Below are positions 53,101 through 60,854 of a stretch of 64,000 bases of DNA, one piece after another (within the stretch, counting starts at the first letter, position 1; each line of letters opens with the position of its first letter). Source of the DNA: Chitinophaga sp. SYP-B3965 (GTDB lineage: Bacteria > Bacteroidota > Bacteroidia > Chitinophagales > Chitinophagaceae); the NCBI RefSeq assembly GCF_009647655.1, contig NZ_WJFD01000008.1, positions 1 through 64,000 of the forward strand. The letters are read 5' to 3'. Made by a program: the position numbers and the translations under genes. The notes below the pieces were generated by a model that was not told the origin of the DNA, ran no database searches, and saw only the letters and a program-made list of their open reading frames with translations.

Positions 53101-53292
53101 CTGCCGGCTTCTTTTGTACAAAGAATGAGAGCACGTTCCATCCGCGTGTATGCCACTGCACAGGATCCGTTTATCCTGTTCTCCGAATACCGTAACAAGT
53201 ATCATGGCGTAGATCCTGAATCCGCAGGAAATATTAATGCGGATACGCCCGCTACCTGGTCTATGGTATTTGGCATCAACCTTACTTTATAA
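50200..53292 (+). CDS. SusC/RagA TonB-linked transporter (second locus)
   Basis: The 1030-residue outer-membrane transporter starts at ATG 50200 (MRNWIISVMPAIPPGK) with a signal peptide to about residue 35, then a carboxypeptidase-like domain (about 40-115, TVKGKVASQTGEPLPGANIGIKG), a plug (about 120-250, LFVVDGIPYNG and KDASATAIYGSRGANGVILVSTKRG) and the barrel. Unlike the first SusC it has no STN domain, so it is not expected to signal to a FecR protein, and none is next to it. Its regulation is likely by the LacI-type operator upstream. It pairs with SusD 8 bp downstream. Confidence 0.94.
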   Translation: MRNWIISVMPAIPPGKQLFKLTMLCLLFSAAAFSQEKQVTVKGKVASQTGEPLPGANIGIKGTTNGTASDANGNFQLNAPANSTLRITYTGFITRELNVSATDMNNVTILLATNKGELNEVVVVGYGSQKRSDVTGSISSINAQALRDVPSSNLSNTLKGQGAGIDIQKNGGNSKPGAKPVILIRGSRSLKATNSPLFVVDGIPYNGDINDLNPDDVVSVEVLKDASATAIYGSRGANGVILVSTKRGRSGAAQITYSGYAGFVKPAGKYDLMNSQQYASLKKWAYHNSDNVKYKTPDDPQILLDAFDAEERAGLLAGRNTDWQDLIYRTGLMTNHQIGISGGNERTQFSASGGYFKETGVYFGQSFERFTVKASVDHQINKTFKVGVSSLNNFSTTNGENANPMGQALRASPMAPAYDSTGAMINDFVAGSAKQIWNPLANFVPGASVEKRKRTGTFTTVYLDVNILPGLKYRFNGGAEIKNDTYGAFYSAKTTDNQGNLNTSKNEYVLSSNYTLEHLLTYDKTFRKHRFNLTGLYSIQESNNQTNKYNNNSLLSDNLQYFNSQYGLNLAGSGAANKWNIISYMGRLNYNFDDRYLLTLTMRTDGSSRLAPGNKYQGFPSAAVGWNISRENFLKGASNVSNLKLRASVGRVGNTAIDPYQTLGALAPITYNYGSTNVTGVYFNAASNSKLTWEYTSTINAGLDFGFFNNRITGSLEVYKQYTNNLLLPQKLPFTTGIPNDVLVNVGKTENKGIEVQLSTVNIQGKGANDFTWTSNLNFYINRGKITELYDGIQQDINNGWFIGQPIGVYYDYERIGLWQNTKEDSLSALAFKQKTTGPTSVIGNIRVRDVNGDTAFSTADRTIIGSNQPKWEGGMTNRFSYKGIDLTVVVFARMGGMLNSKLYGGGFANTFQGNYNNLNVNYWTPTNGETYYPKPNNSSTQTQYNSTLGYIDGSFLKIRSMSLGYNLPASFVQRMRARSIRVYATAQDPFILFSEYRNKYHGVDPESAGNINADTPATWSMVFGINLTL

Positions 53293-53300
53293 TCTTTCAA

Positions 53301-55007
53301 ATGCGAGTTATGAAAAAGATCATCATATTATGTTTACTGCTTTCCAGCTGTTCCAAAATGCTGGATGAGAAACCAAATTCCACACTCACCCCGGATTTTT
53401 ATAAATCTGTACAAGGTGTCAATGCTGCACTGGATGCCTCTTATGCCGGTACACGTACACTCTGGGGTTGTGAAGATTACTTTTCACTGGCCACCGTTGC
53501 CACAGATGAATTCATGAAAGGTAATGATGGAAACAGCAACATGTTCCTCTATGCACCTACTTATCAAACTAATGACGGAAAGGTACAGGCCTTATGGAAG
53601 AACTGTTATACTTATATCAATACCTGCAATGCGGTGATCGATTTTGCACCGGAAGTAGCGGGCATCCCTGCTGACACAAAGAAACGTTTCATTGCAGAGG
53701 CCAAGTTCTTACGTGCTAATTATAACTTTGTACTGGTACAATTTTGGGGAGATGTAACCCTGCTGGATAAATTCCAGGACAAAGCCATCACTTCCGCCAC
53801 CAGGAATCCACAGGCAGAAGTGTTTGAAGCGATCATCAAAGACCTGAAAGAAGCAATTCCTGATCTGCAACCGGCACCAACCACCAAAGGACTGGATCCC
53901 GGCAGAGCAAGTGCTGCGGCAGCAAAACATGTGCTGGCAAAAGTATACTTAGCCAGAGCAGGCGGTAAATCGAAAGTAGCTACTGATTACCGAGATGCTT
54001 ACAACACAGCAGTAGATCTGATCAATACCGCACCTGGTTTAGGTTTGGGACTGTTACCTGATTTCGGGAATATTTTTGCAGAAGGCAATGAAGCGAACAT
54101 AGAAGTGCTCTGGTCTGTGCAACATACTTCCAGCCTGGCTTACAACGGTTCTCCTGCTCAGGATAACCGTACGCCGGATAATATGCTCGTGCATCTTTTT
54201 TCTCCCCTGTATGAGAAAGTAGATGGCATGGCCCGCAACATTCATGATGGCCGTCCTTACATTCGTACGATCCCCACTTTATGGCTGATAGATACCGTAT
54301 TTAAAGAAAGAGTGAATGACACCAGGTTTGACAAATCTTTCCAGACAGTATGGTATAGTAATAACGCGGCCAGCATTCCGAAATGGCCTGCCACTTTACC
54401 TCCCGGTGCTCCGGCTAATGCTGTGCCCGGTGGCCCGAAATTTAAACTGGGGGATACCGCCATTTATATGCCACAGGGAAACAGAACAGCTGCACAGATC
54501 GCAGCAGCTTATTATACACTGATCCCTTCCCGTTTGTATAATCCAAGGCTCTCTCCGGCATTAACGAAGTATGTGGATACAAAACGTTCTGACATGAACG
54601 CACCTTCCATCAGACCCGTGATCGCATACCGCCTGGCAGAAACTTATCTCGTGGCAGCAGAAGCTGCACTCATGGATGGCCGGCCAGGAGATGCAGTACC
54701 TTATCTGAATGCCGTACGTGAAAGAGCTGCTTTCCCCACCGGTAATAAAGCAGCCATGACCATTACGGCAGCTGATGTGAATCTTGATTTTATCCTGGAT
54801 GAACGTTCCCGTGAACTGGCAGGTGAAAATACAAGGTGGCTGGACCTTATCAGAACAGGACAGTTACAGAAAAGACTGCTATTGCATACGCCGGACAGCC
54901 GTGCAAACTTTATCGCACCAAAACATCTGCTGCGGCCTATTCCGCAGGGGCAAATAGATGCGGTAACAACAGGACCAAAGTATCCGCAGAATGAAGGATG
55001 GTTCTAA
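53301..55007 (+). CDS. SusD/RagB lipoprotein (second locus)
   Basis: The 568-residue lipoprotein (MKKIIILCLLLSSC, Cys near residue 17; ATG 53301 or 53310) of the SusD/RagB family has the helical core FIAEAKFLRANYNFVLVQFWGDV and ends with LDERSRELAGENTRWLDLIR, a good family signature. It is translated with SusC and is closed by a strong terminator. The pair has no SusE/F gene or glycoside hydrolase in the same operon, so the ligand cannot be inferred. Confidence 0.94.
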   Translation: MRVMKKIIILCLLLSSCSKMLDEKPNSTLTPDFYKSVQGVNAALDASYAGTRTLWGCEDYFSLATVATDEFMKGNDGNSNMFLYAPTYQTNDGKVQALWKNCYTYINTCNAVIDFAPEVAGIPADTKKRFIAEAKFLRANYNFVLVQFWGDVTLLDKFQDKAITSATRNPQAEVFEAIIKDLKEAIPDLQPAPTTKGLDPGRASAAAAKHVLAKVYLARAGGKSKVATDYRDAYNTAVDLINTAPGLGLGLLPDFGNIFAEGNEANIEVLWSVQHTSSLAYNGSPAQDNRTPDNMLVHLFSPLYEKVDGMARNIHDGRPYIRTIPTLWLIDTVFKERVNDTRFDKSFQTVWYSNNAASIPKWPATLPPGAPANAVPGGPKFKLGDTAIYMPQGNRTAAQIAAAYYTLIPSRLYNPRLSPALTKYVDTKRSDMNAPSIRPVIAYRLAETYLVAAEAALMDGRPGDAVPYLNAVRERAAFPTGNKAAMTITAADVNLDFILDERSRELAGENTRWLDLIRTGQLQKRLLLHTPDSRANFIAPKHLLRPIPQGQIDAVTTGPKYPQNEGWF

Positions 55008-55010
55008 CAT

Positions 55011-55047
55011 AAAAAACGGTTGCTCTTACGGGCAACCGTTTTCTTTT
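55011..55047. terminator. Bidirectional terminator between susD and lipoprotein operon
   Basis: An 11-bp stem (55013-55023 with 55032-55042) is flanked by A on one side and T on the other. It ends SusC/SusD transcripts on the plus strand and the lipoprotein operon on the minus strand. Confidence 0.9.
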
Positions 55048-55067
55048 ACAGCAGCATCTTTTAATGG

Positions 55068-55781
55068 TTAAGGAATCAACTCCTCGTATCTGAAATTATA
55101 ATAAGGGAAAGAACCACCGGTCACACCATTCAAATAGATAGATTGGATATCAAATTTGTAAATGGTAGTACCGCTCTTCCATAATAATACTCTGCCGGAT
55201 ACAGGTGTAACAGTATGTCCTGCGCTCCATGCATAAGTATACCAGCCTGCGCCATTAGCATAAGCTAATACTGCCGGAGGAATACCTGTTCCGGTTACAT
55301 TGTTCATACCGATCACATTAGCACCTGCCGGTGAGCTGCCTGGATTGGATGCTGATGCCCAGTCTGCATACACAACCGTAGCAAAACTTTTATCAATGTA
55401 TTTGAGAGAATCTGCAGAGGTAATGTCTCCTGTAGCAATACCGGTGAACTTGATCTGGAAGTTAGCAGGGGTACCCGCTTCGTTCACACCAAAGCGCCAG
55501 TATAAATTACCATCCGCTGGCTGGCCGGGGCCAGTAGAATATGCTTGTTTGAAATTTGTAACAGTATACACGCTACCGGCACGGGCAATCGTTCCTGATG
55601 TTACGCCGGGGCCTGTTATGCTCTGACTGGTTCCGTCAGGAATGGTTACAGACAATGTCTGATCGCGAAGGGTCAGGGATTGTGCATCCACGTCTTTATT
55701 CTTGGAGCAGGAAGTCAGGAATAAAGCAGCAGTAGTGGTTAACAACAGTGCTACACGCGAAAGGGTTTTAACTTGTGTCAT
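55068..55781 (-). CDS. HmuY-like lipoprotein 3 (tentative)
   Basis: The 237-residue lipoprotein (lipobox LFLTSC, Cys near residue 25) has a beta-rich body with YADWASASNP, NGAGWYTYAWSAGH and a C-terminus YKFDIQSIYLNG then YYNFRYEEL. This layout is HmuY-like but less clear than for the two upstream proteins. It is the last gene of the row of five lipoprotein genes, 54 bp after the previous one. A role in heme capture is inferred by association. Confidence 0.65.
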   Translation of the reverse strand: MTQVKTLSRVALLLTTTAALFLTSCSKNKDVDAQSLTLRDQTLSVTIPDGTSQSITGPGVTSGTIARAGSVYTVTNFKQAYSTGPGQPADGNLYWRFGVNEAGTPANFQIKFTGIATGDITSADSLKYIDKSFATVVYADWASASNPGSSPAGANVIGMNNVTGTGIPPAVLAYANGAGWYTYAWSAGHTVTPVSGRVLLWKSGTTIYKFDIQSIYLNGVTGGSFPYYNFRYEELIP

Positions 55782-55835
55782 AGTAATATTGGATTAATAA
55801 TAAACAATAAGGGTTTTTGATGTGCTGTAATACAT

Positions 55836-56843
55836 TTATAATGGTGTAACCGTAAACGACGTGGCGCCGTCTACATTTACATATACTTTCGTTACTTTAC
55901 TCCAGTTCCAGAATCCGATGAAATCTGTTATCCGAAGCTGGATGCCGATACCATCTGCATCATAACCACCCAGCTGATAAGTACCCGCTTTAAAAGTGGC
56001 GGGGATACGATAAGTGACAGTAGTGGTAGTAGCACTCACCAGTTCCAGCGTTGCTACTTCTTTTTCATTCCAGTTTTCATCGTAAGCATATACCCGTGCT
56101 TCTTTCATATCAAAAAAGCCCGTGCCGCTGAATGTGACTGTTTCTCCCTGTTTCACCGTAACAGGTGCTTTTACTTCATTCACTTTGGGTTTTGCACTGG
56201 CAGAGTACAGGATCCCAAAGATGGCATTGGGGGAAACAAAAGTGCGTTCTTCACTGACTATCTTTATTTTGTATGCACCCACCTTTATATCATCTGTATT
56301 GGGTACTTTGATCCGCATGATGGGAGAACCATCTGCCTGATCTGCAAATTCAATGGGGATCTGTGTTTCTTTGTTAGCGTTATCCACTATATAGAAACGG
56401 GTGAGGTTTACATCGCGGGTGAGGTAACGCATTTCCCGGCCATTGTTCACCGTGATCGTTCCCCCTTTGGTAGTAGAATAAGTACCTTCAAATACCTGGA
56501 TATCCGGTTGGTTGATGATCACTTTTAAGAAATAATCTTTCACGGCACCGCTCTGTGCCTTAACAGAAAACTTTGTGCCTGTGGCGAAAGTTACTTCTGT
56601 TCCGGAGGCTGGTGTGACAGTCGCATTTTCAGATACTGTTATCTGTGGTGTTATCTTTGCCGGTTTGGACAGATAAGAAGGCCAGTACACAATGATGCTG
56701 TCGTTATGAAAAGAAGCATTGATCTTTTCATTCTCTCCGGCAGTGATGCTCAGTAATTCGATGCTGTTATATGGATAAGGTGCGTATTCCGTTTCCTTTT
56801 TGCAGGAAGCAAAAACCAGCAGTATTAATATAATTTTCTTCAT
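55836..56843 (-). CDS. Surface lipoprotein with IPT/TIG-like domain
   Basis: The 335-residue lipoprotein (MKKIILILLVFASC, Cys near residue 14) has a DUF5018-like N-terminal domain (about 25-115; VYWPSYLSKPAKITPQITVS and SGAVKDYFLKVII) and an IPT/TIG-type Ig fold in the C-terminal half (VKAPVTVKQGETVTFSGTGFFDMKEARVYAYD). Such domains bind surface ligands or act as spacers. It starts 3 bp after the previous stop. Function in the heme locus not known. Confidence 0.75.
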   Translation of the reverse strand: MKKIILILLVFASCKKETEYAPYPYNSIELLSITAGENEKINASFHNDSIIVYWPSYLSKPAKITPQITVSENATVTPASGTEVTFATGTKFSVKAQSGAVKDYFLKVIINQPDIQVFEGTYSTTKGGTITVNNGREMRYLTRDVNLTRFYIVDNANKETQIPIEFADQADGSPIMRIKVPNTDDIKVGAYKIKIVSEERTFVSPNAIFGILYSASAKPKVNEVKAPVTVKQGETVTFSGTGFFDMKEARVYAYDENWNEKEVATLELVSATTTTVTYRIPATFKAGTYQLGGYDADGIGIQLRITDFIGFWNWSKVTKVYVNVDGATSFTVTPL

Positions 56844-56846
56844 GAT

Positions 56847-57578
56847 CTATGGCAGTTTATTGATACGGATGGGAAATGTAGTGGTCACTTTTTTCGAGTA
56901 AGAATAAACGCGCAGTTTATATAATCCCGTAGCAGGCAATGCCACTAACATGGGGTCCGGTGTGGTGAGGTAATTGGTCAGTGTAATATTGAGACTGTTC
57001 AGATCGTTGGTGTTGGTGGTAGAGATATTAAATGGCGGAAACTCTTTTCCCGCTTCATCTACCAGTACTACTTTCAGCAGGTCATGGTTCTCATGGAAAC
57101 TGGTTCCTTTCAGATCAATGCTGATGGTGGAAAAATTAATACTTGTGCTGATGGCATATGTTTTCACATCCGTTGCACTGCTCAATTCCTTCAGCGTTAA
57201 AGCCGGCTGCTGTACAGTGATCTTCAGTGTATAGGTTTTTTTCTTCCCGCTTTTACCGGTAACGGTATATTTGAGATCACGTCCCTTCTGAAAAACTTCC
57301 AGGAGGTTTTCGATCAATGTACCCGTACCAGGTTGAACTGTGGCGCCGGTACTTACTTTGATCTCCGGTTCCAGCACGATCAGCTGTTTGTAAAAAGGCA
57401 GGTATACCGTTATGCTGGAATCAGCATCGTGGACTGTGCCATAGATCGGATCGCCCTGTACGTTCACGATCTTGTATTCCGTGATCCTGTTATCAGCCTC
57501 CGCGGGTGGGGCAATAGTATCCGTTTTGGTGCACCCTGCTATGGCAAGGAGCATCATCACCTTTAAAAATCTGTTCAT
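56847..57578 (-). CDS. Surface lipoprotein, DUF5018-like
   Basis: The 243-residue lipoprotein (lipobox AIAGC, Cys near residue 16) has a DUF5018-like beta domain (about 30-130; SITVYLPFYKQLIVLEPEIKVS and GKSGKKKTYTLKITVQQP) and a second beta domain (about 135-243). It shares the N-terminal layout of the next protein, suggesting duplication. It starts one base after the HmuY2 stop, so translation is coupled. Function unknown. Confidence 0.72.
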   Translation of the reverse strand: MNRFLKVMMLLAIAGCTKTDTIAPPAEADNRITEYKIVNVQGDPIYGTVHDADSSITVYLPFYKQLIVLEPEIKVSTGATVQPGTGTLIENLLEVFQKGRDLKYTVTGKSGKKKTYTLKITVQQPALTLKELSSATDVKTYAISTSINFSTISIDLKGTSFHENHDLLKVVLVDEAGKEFPPFNISTTNTNDLNSLNITLTNYLTTPDPMLVALPATGLYKLRVYSYSKKVTTTFPIRINKLP

Positions 57579-57579
57579 G

Positions 57580-58329
57580 TTACTTGATATCTAAGTTTTT
57601 GCTGCCATCCATCTGGATAGCGTATTTGAATGTTACAAATCCTGGTTTGTTATCTCTCGTAGGGTCTTCAGGATTGTCTTTGTAAATGTTTTCGATCATC
57701 ACTTTTGCATAATGGCCTTTATGTGTTTTCACAATGATCACACGGGGCATGGTATACACGATATGCGATTTTTTAGCATTACCCGGAAACAGGGCGCCAT
57801 AGAAATCATAATATCCCCAGCCATCTGCTTCTCCCTGGAAATGATCCAGACCAATATCACGGGTGCCCAACTTACTCTCGTCCGGCACAGTTTTCACGGC
57901 ATCAAAAGCTGTGTTGAAAAGTGATCTGGGAATAGGGAGGGTCTTCGGCTTGAAGTTGAGCGTATCATAATACTGTGCATCAAACTTCCTGTCTACTACC
58001 ACATAAACCCTTGCGTTGCCGGGCCCGCCATAAGCAGGAGAACCAACTGCGGCACCGTTATTAGGATATACACTGCTGTTATAGATACCATAGAATACAA
58101 TATCCCATCTGCCGGTTTGCCGTTGTGATTCCGGGATCACTTTGTTCTCTTCCAGGCTGTAATACATGGATACTGCGTTGCCTGCAGAAGTTGCAGTTGT
58201 ATCTGCCACCAGGTTTACTACCCTGTAAACACCGGTGGGTAATGAATTTCCGGGTTCAATCGGCGGTGTGTCTTTTTTAGAACAGGCTGCCAAAACAAAA
58301 CAGGCTATTAGTAATATTTTAAACTTCAT
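57580..58329 (-). CDS. HmuY family heme-binding lipoprotein 2
   Basis: The 249-residue lipoprotein starts at ATG 58329 (MKFKILLIACFVLAAC, Cys near residue 16; a GTG at 58335 is less likely). The HmuY hallmarks are TGRWDIVFYG, ASPAYGGPGNARVYVVVDRKFD-like GGPG segments, WGYYDFYGALFP and the C-terminal VIIVKTHKGHYAKVMIENIY and FVTFKYAIQMDGSKNL. HmuY proteins bind heme at the surface and hand it to a TonB receptor. It starts 9 bp after HmuY1. Confidence 0.88.
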   Translation of the reverse strand: MKFKILLIACFVLAACSKKDTPPIEPGNSLPTGVYRVVNLVADTTATSAGNAVSMYYSLEENKVIPESQRQTGRWDIVFYGIYNSSVYPNNGAAVGSPAYGGPGNARVYVVVDRKFDAQYYDTLNFKPKTLPIPRSLFNTAFDAVKTVPDESKLGTRDIGLDHFQGEADGWGYYDFYGALFPGNAKKSHIVYTMPRVIIVKTHKGHYAKVMIENIYKDNPEDPTRDNKPGFVTFKYAIQMDGSKNLDIK

Positions 58330-58338
58330 AAACACGGA

Positions 58339-59016
58339 TTAATTGGTCTTTAAATTTCTGCTGCCGTCTTCCTGCACGAAGTATTTAAACGTGAGGTAAG
58401 GAGCAGGCCAGAAAAGATCTGTTACAACAGGCGGATTGCCTTTGTAGATATTCAGTAAAGCGAGTTTGGCAAATTTCCCGGTAGCTGTTTTTACAATAAA
58501 TGTTCTGTTGCGCACCGGTACACAGATGTGATTGCTGAGGGAATAAAAATACCAGCCGAATCCATTGCCGCTATCCCAGCCAACTCCCGCTACGCCTTTC
58601 TGTTCAAACTCCGTATCCGCGGGGGCTTCCAATACCTGGTCGTATGTTTTTTCTACAATGATCATCCTGCCAACACCTGGCCCGCCAAATCCTGGTGTGC
58701 CTGCGATGCTGCCGTTATTGGTGACCACGTAAGAGTTATATTCCTTTGTAAAGGCCAGATCCCAATCCGCATTCTTCAGATATTGCAGGGAATCCGCTTC
58801 CGTTTTGATGATGCGCGTCTGCTTGTTTTTAAATTGAAAAGTGATGCTGTAGAACGGGCGTTTTTCTTTGCCGTCTACATCGTCTCCCATAGAAGCACCA
58901 ATGTCTCCCTGCATGTCTTCCACCAGCACACTCCGGGTGTCCGTGAGAGCCGGCGAATTATTATCTTTGCTACAGGCTGTTAGAAAAAGTATAACAGCAC
59001 ATACGATGTATTTCAT
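58339..59016 (-). CDS. HmuY family heme-binding lipoprotein 1
   Basis: The 225-residue lipoprotein starts at ATG 59016 (MKYIVCAVILFLTAC, Cys near residue 15). A longer in-frame start at 59046 gives no signal peptide. It has ADWDLAFTKEYN, GTPGFGGPGVGRMIIVEKTYD, FGWYFYSLSNH and FIVKTATGKFAKLALLNIYKG to FKYFVQEDGSRNL, as in HmuY. It opens the lipoprotein operon, with CAATTTTG 4 bases before the ATG as a near-consensus -7 box, so the transcript may be leaderless. Confidence 0.9.
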   Translation of the reverse strand: MKYIVCAVILFLTACSKDNNSPALTDTRSVLVEDMQGDIGASMGDDVDGKEKRPFYSITFQFKNKQTRIIKTEADSLQYLKNADWDLAFTKEYNSYVVTNNGSIAGTPGFGGPGVGRMIIVEKTYDQVLEAPADTEFEQKGVAGVGWDSGNGFGWYFYSLSNHICVPVRNRTFIVKTATGKFAKLALLNIYKGNPPVVTDLFWPAPYLTFKYFVQEDGSRNLKTN

Positions 59017-59143
59017 GCTGCAAAATTGCACCGGCTCATTCACCAATTAGGGAGAAATGGCAACCTCGCGCGGAATCTTTCCATTATTCCGTTTAGGGTA
59101 ATTGTTATTCCCGGATAGGCGCGTGACATTCGTGTGACAGTCA

Positions 59144-59151
59144 TACTTTTG
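59144..59151 (+). promoter_or_regulatory. -7 box of the heme monooxygenase gene
   Basis: TACTTTTG fits TAnnTTTG exactly and leaves a leader of about 17 nt before ATG 59174. No TTG at the expected -33 position was seen. Confidence 0.5.
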
Positions 59152-59173
59152 TCATAATTAAATCACATTTTTT

Positions 59174-59503
59174 ATGAACAAGAATTTTGTAGCCATTAAC
59201 TACATTCAATGTAATAGCGATTTTCAGGAGCGGTTTGAACAGCTTTTCGCGACCCGCGCACATGCAATAGACACCATGCCCGGCTTTGTAAACATGCATG
59301 TATTACGCCCTGCCAAAGAGGGAGATGCTTACCTGATCGTGAGTTATTGGGAAACGGAGCAATCCTTTAAAGACTGGATGAAATCAGAAGCATTCATCAG
59401 CGGGCACAAACGGGGTTTTGAAGAAATAGCCAAAGCAAAAGCCGAAGGCAAACCTGCTCCGATGACGAGCGACTTTAAAATTTACCAGGTAATCAGTGAA
59501 TAA
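59174..59503 (+). CDS. IsdG-like heme-degrading monooxygenase
   Basis: The 109-residue ABM-fold protein has residues at the positions of the IsdG/IsdI catalytic triad: Asn9 in AINY, Trp68 in FKDWMKSEAF and His78 in SGHKRG, each one or two positions from IsdG numbering. IsdG-type enzymes bind heme as a dimer and cleave it to release iron. It lies between the HmuY operon (divergent) and the AraC-TonB receptor genes, so heme degradation after uptake is a strong inference. Confidence 0.85.
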   Translation: MNKNFVAINYIQCNSDFQERFEQLFATRAHAIDTMPGFVNMHVLRPAKEGDAYLIVSYWETEQSFKDWMKSEAFISGHKRGFEEIAKAKAEGKPAPMTSDFKIYQVISE

Positions 59504-59629
59504 ATGGAAACAACCACCACTAAGCAGAAAGTAATGAAATGGCTGAAGCGACTGGGCTTCTGGGGATTTCTCTTCTTTTTAATAAAGGGGTTGCTTTGGC
59601 TTGTATTTATATACTGGTTGGCAAAATAA
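59504..59629 (+). CDS. 41-residue membrane peptide
   Basis: This small gene directly follows the monooxygenase stop codon (TAA then ATG). It encodes METTTTKQKVMKWLKRLGFW, then a single hydrophobic helix and the end IYWLAK. It has a short basic cytoplasmic part followed by one membrane helix. Peptides of this kind, starting WLKRLG and continuing GFLFFLIKG, recur in Bacteroidota and are often overlooked. It is translationally coupled to the heme enzyme, so it may anchor or modulate it. Confidence 0.75.
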   Translation: METTTTKQKVMKWLKRLGFWGFLFFLIKGLLWLVFIYWLAK

Positions 59630-59654
59630 ATGAAATGGTAGAGTAGCCGGCACT

Positions 59655-60626
59655 TTACCTTTTCATTATTCCCGGAGAAAATCCAAAATGCTTCTTGAAG
59701 GCCCTCGTAAAATGGGCAGTATGTTTGTAACCCGATAAATAAGCCACTTCAGATACGGCTTTTCCCTGCGTCAGTAATTCCCTCGCATGCGTCATCTTGA
59801 TATTTTGCAGATAACCATATACTGTTGTACCGAACACCTGTTTAAAATGACTCTTCAGATAGGCATCGTTTGTTCCTACCTGGTGACTCAGGTCAATTAA
59901 TGTACAGGGGCTGTTGATGTTCTTAATAATAATATCCCGCGCCATATGCATCCGCTCAATGTCCTCTTTCTTTAATGCCCGCGTATCACTCTTCGCCATC
60001 CCGCTGATCTGTTCGTACTGGGATAACTGGATAGCCAGCAGTTCTGTTGTTTTCGCTTTAAGATACAATTGTTTGTAACGCCCGTCCAATGGACAGTTGA
60101 GCATATCGTACAGGATAGCGCTGATGTTGGACGCCAGTGGCAGGTTCACATCGCTTAAACGGGTGGGGGTATTATCAGCAATACTTTTAGAGAAGATAGG
60201 AAACAACGGATGTTCCTCCGGCAGGAAATTAAACACCAGTTCCGGGCTCACACCTAATTCAAATATTTCCAGCTGTTCATCTGCCTGCCAGTTGAGATGG
60301 ATCTCCTGCTCAGGGAAGAACAGGTAATTATATTGGTGCTTTTGAAAGGATGCCAGTTTGGTAAGATCACTGCCGGTAGTATAACTTTTGTTTCCGCTTA
60401 AAGTATAACTGATCTGCAAAAAAGGGTTCATGTTTTTAAAAACTACTTCTCCTTCCTGGCTCGATTTAATATTATAATAGCCGAAGTTGATGCCATCCGG
60501 GCTCAGCATTTCATACACAGAACCGGTATGGCCATTCTCCGTCAGCGCTTTTCTTCGCTCTCTCAGGTTACCAGATCCGCTTATGTCGAAAGCGCATTTT
60601 ATTTCATTGGAAAGAAGGGCACACAA
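59655..60626 (-). CDS. PchR-like AraC regulator
   Basis: The 323-residue regulator has an N-terminal sensing part and a C-terminal double helix-turn-helix (about 220-323; CTLIDLSHQVGTNDAYLKSHFKQVFG and VSEVAYLSGYKHTAHFTRAFKKHFGFSPG). It is of the PchR type that controls siderophore and heme receptors. The start is unclear: the only usable codon is a TTG at 60626, with no upstream ATG before an in-frame stop. It is divergent from the TonB receptor and likely controls it. Confidence 0.86.
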   Translation of the reverse strand: MCALLSNEIKCAFDISGSGNLRERRKALTENGHTGSVYEMLSPDGINFGYYNIKSSQEGEVVFKNMNPFLQISYTLSGNKSYTTGSDLTKLASFQKHQYNYLFFPEQEIHLNWQADEQLEIFELGVSPELVFNFLPEEHPLFPIFSKSIADNTPTRLSDVNLPLASNISAILYDMLNCPLDGRYKQLYLKAKTTELLAIQLSQYEQISGMAKSDTRALKKEDIERMHMARDIIIKNINSPCTLIDLSHQVGTNDAYLKSHFKQVFGTTVYGYLQNIKMTHARELLTQGKAVSEVAYLSGYKHTAHFTRAFKKHFGFSPGIMKR

Positions 60627-60854
60627 AGTCTTTGATTTTGCTATACGGCAATATTATGTCATTCCTGATGGAAAATATTGCACGCAGATTACAATTGATA
60701 GTACATGAAAGCAAAAGCCCCTGTCAGCCAATGTTTGCGGATAAAATGTTTCCGTTTATGGTAAATTATTTTCCGCATTTGAGGGGCGCCATTCTCCTTA
60801 TGAGGTAAGTTTTTCTCCGTAGCAGGTGTGTGCGAAAGCGGAACTTTGTTCCCC

